Assembly: GCA_004562765.1 (NCBI GenBank)
Contig: SFRL01000001.1
Coordinates: 1-64,000, forward strand
DNA from: a bacterium
GTDB lineage: Bacteria > Bacillota > Clostridia > Lachnospirales > Lachnospiraceae
Length of the DNA: 64,000 nt
Reading direction: 5' to 3'
Shown here in pieces: positions 62,185 through 64,000 of this stretch (position 1 is the stretch's first letter; each line of letters starts with the position of its first letter). Below the pieces are notes generated by a model, which worked only from the letters and a program-made list of their open reading frames with translations, made no database searches and was not told where the DNA came from. The translations under genes and the position numbers were made by a program.

Positions 62185-64000
62185 CTAATCTGCCACTGCA
62201 GCCGGCTTTTCAAGTTCACTTAAAAATCTGGATGCAGTGGCATCTTTGTTGTACAGCGTTCTGCTGTGTGTGATCACAAGCTGCTCCTTTGCGCGCGTCA
62301 TTCCCACATAAAAGAGTCTGCGTTCTTCCTCAATATCAGCATCCAGTACCGCCTTTTTGTATGGCAGCTGTCCCTCAAGAAGCTGAGGCAGAAAAACTGT
62401 GTCAAATTCCAGTCCTTTCGCTCCGTGCAGCGTCAAAATCTGCACACCCTCGCGTCCGGCATCCCTGTTTTTTTGCTCCGCCTGCATGCGGGCACGGTAT
62501 TCCTCCACATGTGCCTGCCACTGTTCCAATGAATGAAACCCCACTGCTGACTGCTGCAGTTCATCCAACACATCGATCAGCTCCTGCTCATTCTGTCCGT
62601 GCTCTCTTGCAAAATCAATAACAAACTCCTCATATCCCATTCCCTTTCGCACATAATTCATTGCCGCAAAGGGTCCCATATGCGACATGACCTGCAGATC
62701 CTCCGCCAGCTGAGCAATGCGTCTGGCAATCCACGGCTGCTCCTCATAAACTGCCTCCCAGCTGTCCAGATCCACCTGAGGATCATCCAGCACGTCACGA
62801 CTCAGATAGCGCAGCGGACGATTCATGATCTGCAGAAACAATCCCCGCTCGCGGCTTCCCGCCGCCAGTTTCAGATAACAGAGCACATCCCTGGCGATCC
62901 AGTGATCATACACCAGTGGTACACGTTCCTTTGCATAAAACGGAATTCCCGCCTCCATCAGCTGTTCCAGCAGATACCCCGACTGGCGGTTCGTGCGAAA
63001 CAGCACGGCAATATCAGCATATCGTACACCGGCAGCAATACGCTCCCTGATCCGGTCGATCATTGCCCGATTTTCCTGCAATATTGATGGGTATTCCTGC
63101 ACGATCACTTTTCCCGTGACGGCTCGCGCTGCAAAAATCTGCTTATCAAAACGTTCTTTATTGTGTGAGATCAGGTTCTGGGAAATCTGTACGATATCAG
63201 ATCCGCAGCGATAATTCTCCTCCAGGTAACGCTGTTTTGCATCTGCATAGTCATTGGTAAACCGACGCATCAGCTCCGGTCTTGCTCCCCGGAACTGATA
63301 GATGGACTGATCGTCATCGCCCACCAGAAACAGCCGGTTCTGCGGTGCGGCGAGCATGCGAAGCACCTCATACTGCAGACGGTTCATATCCTGTACCTCA
63401 TCTACCAGTATGTACTGAAATTTTTCCTGCCATGCCCGCAGATGATCCGGTCGCTGCACAAGAAGCTCATAAGTGAGCGTCAACATGTCATCAAAATCGA
63501 TCAGACGGTTTTCCCGCAGCTTTCTGTCATAGGCTTTATATATATCACGGAACTGCGTACTCCCACAGCATTTCGCATAGTAGTGTGCGAGATCCAGCCG
63601 TTCATTTTTGACCATACTGATCTCGCTTAACAGGTTCTCCATCAATTCCTGCTCTTCATCCTCGCGCATATGATATCCGCTCAGGATCTCACGCAAAAAC
63701 GCATATTTAAAATCAGTGGAAATGATCTGATCCGGACGATAATGATAAGCATGCTTTAGAATTGAAAAAAAGACCGCATGAAAGGTACCAAACTGTACCG
63801 GCAGTCTGCGACCTTCCATCATGGCTTGAAAACGCAGACGCATCTCCTCCGCGGCTGCTTTTGTAAATGTAATGACCAGAATATGCTCGGCAGGAACATG
63901 GCACTGTTCCAAAAGATACCGGATACGACCGGTGATGACAGCAGTTTTCCCGGATCCGGGTCCCGCCAGAACAAGGGTAGCACCGTCCGACTCCGTGATC
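62185..64000 (-). CDS. UvrD/PcrA-type superfamily 1 DNA helicase (5' end outside window)
   Basis: This is an SF1A 3'-5' DNA helicase. The visible part is at least 605 residues. Motifs are Walker A AGPGSGKTAVITGRIRYLL near the window edge, VDEVQDMNRLQYEV (motif II), VGDDDQSIYQFRGA (motif III), LEENYRC (motif IV), TLHGAKGLEFDTVFLPQ (motif V) and ERRLFYVGMTRAKEQL (motif VI). The reading frame is open through the last base, so the start lies beyond 64000. The protein ends about 35 residues after motif VI, so it lacks the long C-terminal extension of PcrA. It could be a shorter UvrD-like paralogue rather than the main PcrA. Confidence 0.92.
   Translation of the reverse strand, partial: ITESDGATLVLAGPGSGKTAVITGRIRYLLEQCHVPAEHILVITFTKAAAEEMRLRFQAMMEGRRLPVQFGTFHAVFFSILKHAYHYRPDQIISTDFKYAFLREILSGYHMREDEEQELMENLLSEISMVKNERLDLAHYYAKCCGSTQFRDIYKAYDRKLRENRLIDFDDMLTLTYELLVQRPDHLRAWQEKFQYILVDEVQDMNRLQYEVLRMLAAPQNRLFLVGDDDQSIYQFRGARPELMRRFTNDYADAKQRYLEENYRCGSDIVQISQNLISHNKERFDKQIFAARAVTGKVIVQEYPSILQENRAMIDRIRERIAAGVRYADIAVLFRTNRQSGYLLEQLMEAGIPFYAKERVPLVYDHWIARDVLCYLKLAAGSRERGLFLQIMNRPLRYLSRDVLDDPQVDLDSWEAVYEEQPWIARRIAQLAEDLQVMSHMGPFAAMNYVRKGMGYEEFVIDFAREHGQNEQELIDVLDELQQSAVGFHSLEQWQAHVEEYRARMQAEQKNRDAGREGVQILTLHGAKGLEFDTVFLPQLLEGQLPYKKAVLDADIEEERRLFYVGMTRAKEQLVITHSRTLYNKDATASRFLSELEKPAAVAD

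Noticed and set aside
1..64000. CRISPR arrays, tRNA or rRNA genes, prophage
   Set aside because: No regularly spaced repeats, cloverleaf sequences or phage genes were seen.

Overview
The window comes from a motile, endospore-lineage member of the Clostridia, most likely Lachnospiraceae and Roseburia-like. This rests on a PolC-type replicase, CodY next to flgB, a SigK-like sigma factor without a pro-sequence, a MEP isoprenoid pathway, DUF1292, DUF5662 and DUF6033-type proteins, and one flagellar/chemotaxis supercluster in Firmicutes order. GC content looks close to one half. The genus is an inference. Every gene except one small DUF1292 gene near 62 kb is on the minus strand, so transcription reads from high to low coordinates.

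Region by region, from high to low coordinates. At 64.0-57.7 kb are the C-terminal part of a UvrD/PcrA-type helicase, the convergent DUF1292 gene, a GH13 glycogen-debranching-like protein whose catalytic residues appear lost, a TraX-like membrane protein, a DUF5662 protein and sigK, which ends in a strong terminator. At 57.7-52.1 kb are comM, dprA, topA and codY. The codY promoter overlaps the topA terminator and carries a near-perfect CodY box. At 51.9-18.2 kb is the flagellar/chemotaxis cluster: flgB-flgC-fliE-fliF-fliG-fliH-fliI-fliJ-motE-like-fliK-flgD-TIGR02530-flgE, then a new sigma-A-type promoter, then motA-motB-fliL-fliM-fliY-fliO-fliP-fliQ-fliR-flhB-flhA-flhF-flhG-pilZ-cheB-cheA-cheW-cheC-cheD-orf95-fliA-orf107-DUF6115-MltG-like stub. 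It encodes the rod/MS-ring base, C-ring, export apparatus, hook, stator, placement proteins, a c-di-GMP sensor, a Bacillus-type adaptation system and sigma-28. cheY, cheR, flbD and flagellin are not in the window.

At 18.2-16.3 kb are rpsB-tsf with their own promoter and terminator. At 16.1-13.6 kb is an accessory island with a membrane acyltransferase, an XRE-AbrB fusion regulator and a DUF6033-type gene preceded by an excellent sigma-28 promoter. At 13.5-0.5 kb is an operon running from a membrane-anchored polysaccharide deacetylase and a bactofilin into pyrH-frr-uppS-cdsA-dxr-rseP-ispG-polC. It links the cell envelope and cytoskeleton, UMP synthesis, ribosome recycling, isoprenoid and phospholipid precursors, site-2 proteolysis and the replicase. 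Positions 1-506, beyond the polC stop, hold no gene I can support.

The observations most worth a second look are the catalytically degenerate GH13 protein, the CodY box in the codY promoter/topA terminator, the sigma-28 promoter on a gene of unknown function, a 135-bp element with 13-bp terminal inverted repeats between fliE and fliF, a 16-bp perfect hairpin between cheW and cheC, and the small conserved-looking unknown genes flanking fliA.
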